NCBI GenBank assembly: GCA_021731185.1
Contig: JAKFXW010000204.1
Coordinates: 1-5,645, forward strand
DNA: 5,645 bases
Reading direction: 5' to 3'
From: Gallionellaceae bacterium
GTDB lineage: Bacteria > Pseudomonadota > Gammaproteobacteria > Burkholderiales > Gallionellaceae
Below the pieces are notes generated by a model that saw nothing but the letters and a program-made list of their open reading frames with translations, ran no database searches and was not told the DNA's origin. A program made the translations under genes and the position numbers. Shown piece after piece: positions 5,406 through 5,645 of this stretch (position 1 is its first letter; every line of letters starts with the position of its first letter).

Positions 5406-5435
5406 ATTTTAAACCGCTTAATGCTATTGTGTTAA
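5406..5435 (-). promoter_or_regulatory. Candidate sigma70 promoter for the lipoprotein operon
   Basis: On the minus strand the -35 element is TTAACA (5435-5430), five of six matches to TTGACA. An 18-base spacer follows, then the -10 element TAAAAT (5411-5406), five of six matches to TATAAT. An A at 5400, six bases beyond the -10 element, is a likely start, giving a leader of about 57 bases before the ATG at 5343. A T-rich run lies just upstream of the -35. In AT-rich sequence such matches arise by chance, so this is the best candidate rather than a proven promoter. Confidence 0.45.
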
Positions 5436-5645
5436 ATCTAAAAACCGTAGTCTAGCTTACCTGATGTCGGCTGGTAAGATAAGTGTCTTTAGAGTCGGTA
5501 TCAATGCTTTGTTAACAACCATTAGTTGGATATTGATTTGTAGTATTAATTTTTTGACTAGCGGTTAAAGTTGCAATTTTCAAAGCCTGCCACTATTCTC
5601 CAAACGTATTTCCGATATAACCATCACCCTTAAAATGAACAATTC

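Larger units (their letters stand above)
5344..5645. other. Intergenic region upstream of the lipoprotein operon
   Basis: These 302 AT-rich bases hold no convincing gene. They contain the candidate operon promoter (5406-5435), a leader stem-loop (5382-5398), a CTTACC/GGTAAG inverted repeat with an 11-base loop (5456-5478), and the 10-bp palindrome TTGTTAACAA (5509-5518). At the far end a minus-strand frame is open from the window edge to a TAG at 5595-5593 (IVHFKGDGYIGNTFGE). It could be the tail of another gene but is too short to judge. A + strand ATG at 5634 runs off the edge without a ribosome site. Confidence 0.6.

Noticed and set aside
5456..5478. CTTACC/GGTAAG inverted repeat as a terminator or operator
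   Set aside because: The stem is 6 bp with an 11-base loop and no T-tract, so it is too weak to assign a role.
5509..5518. Palindrome TTGTTAACAA as a regulator operator
   Set aside because: A single 10-bp AT-rich palindrome is expected by chance in such a region and lies far upstream of the candidate promoter.
5593..5645. Minus-strand frame open from the window edge, ending IVHFKGDGYIGNTFGE and TAG, as the tail of an upstream gene
   Set aside because: Only 16 codons are visible with no family match. A second minus-strand frame is also open there by chance, so a gene call is not supportable.
5634..5645. ATG at the + strand end as the start of a divergent gene
   Set aside because: No Shine-Dalgarno sequence or convincing promoter precedes it, and only four codons are in view.

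Overview
The window looks like a proteobacterial chromosome segment with moderate GC and many A/T-ending codons. The PurE/PurK wording (for example DPDPDSPAAQLA, TTEFENVPA and QDRIREKNFL in PurK) reads to me as betaproteobacterial, perhaps Nitrosomonadales-like. That placement is an impression from memory, not a search result.

Layout. On the + strand, bases 2-100 hold the 3' end of purE, which overlaps purK (97-1263) by four bases in an ATGA junction. Together they convert AIR to CAIR through N5-CAIR in purine synthesis. A short perfect hairpin (1269-1287) separates purK from a convergent minus-strand gene block. That block reads from 5343 down to 1293 and encodes four predicted lipoproteins, in transcription order: a small LPP20-family lipoprotein (188 aa), an LpoB-family lipoprotein (203 aa), a large COG3014-type lipoprotein with a helical, TPR-like N-terminal half (549 aa), and a longer LPP20-type lipoprotein (351 aa). 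The first and second genes, and the third and fourth, are joined by one-base TAATG stop/start overlaps. The second and third are separated by a 168-bp gap. All four have a lipobox Cys with a residue other than Asp at +2, so by the general rule they should sit in the outer membrane. The set looks like one envelope complex of unknown role. The LpoB name suggests control of peptidoglycan synthesis, but the LpoB-like protein here lacks the long linker that E. coli LpoB uses to cross peptidoglycan.

The most unusual part is the 168-bp gap between the lpoB-like and COG3014 genes. It holds two tandem 48-bp units (4038-4133), each with a 31-nt hairpin. The outer stem and the loop are identical in the two units. 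The six inner positions of each arm are all different, yet pairing is kept by compensatory changes in five consecutive base pairs. The G-T wobble pairs occur only in the + strand, which hints at an element acting on that strand (antisense RNA or single-stranded DNA) rather than in the operon mRNA. One unit also has an 11-base perfect inverted match inside the lpoB-like coding region. A stop-free frame, out of phase with the lpoB-like gene, runs through both units with a 16-codon repeat.

The last 302 bases (5344-5645) contain no convincing gene. They carry a plausible sigma70 promoter for the lipoprotein operon and a small stem-loop at the predicted 5' end of its transcript.
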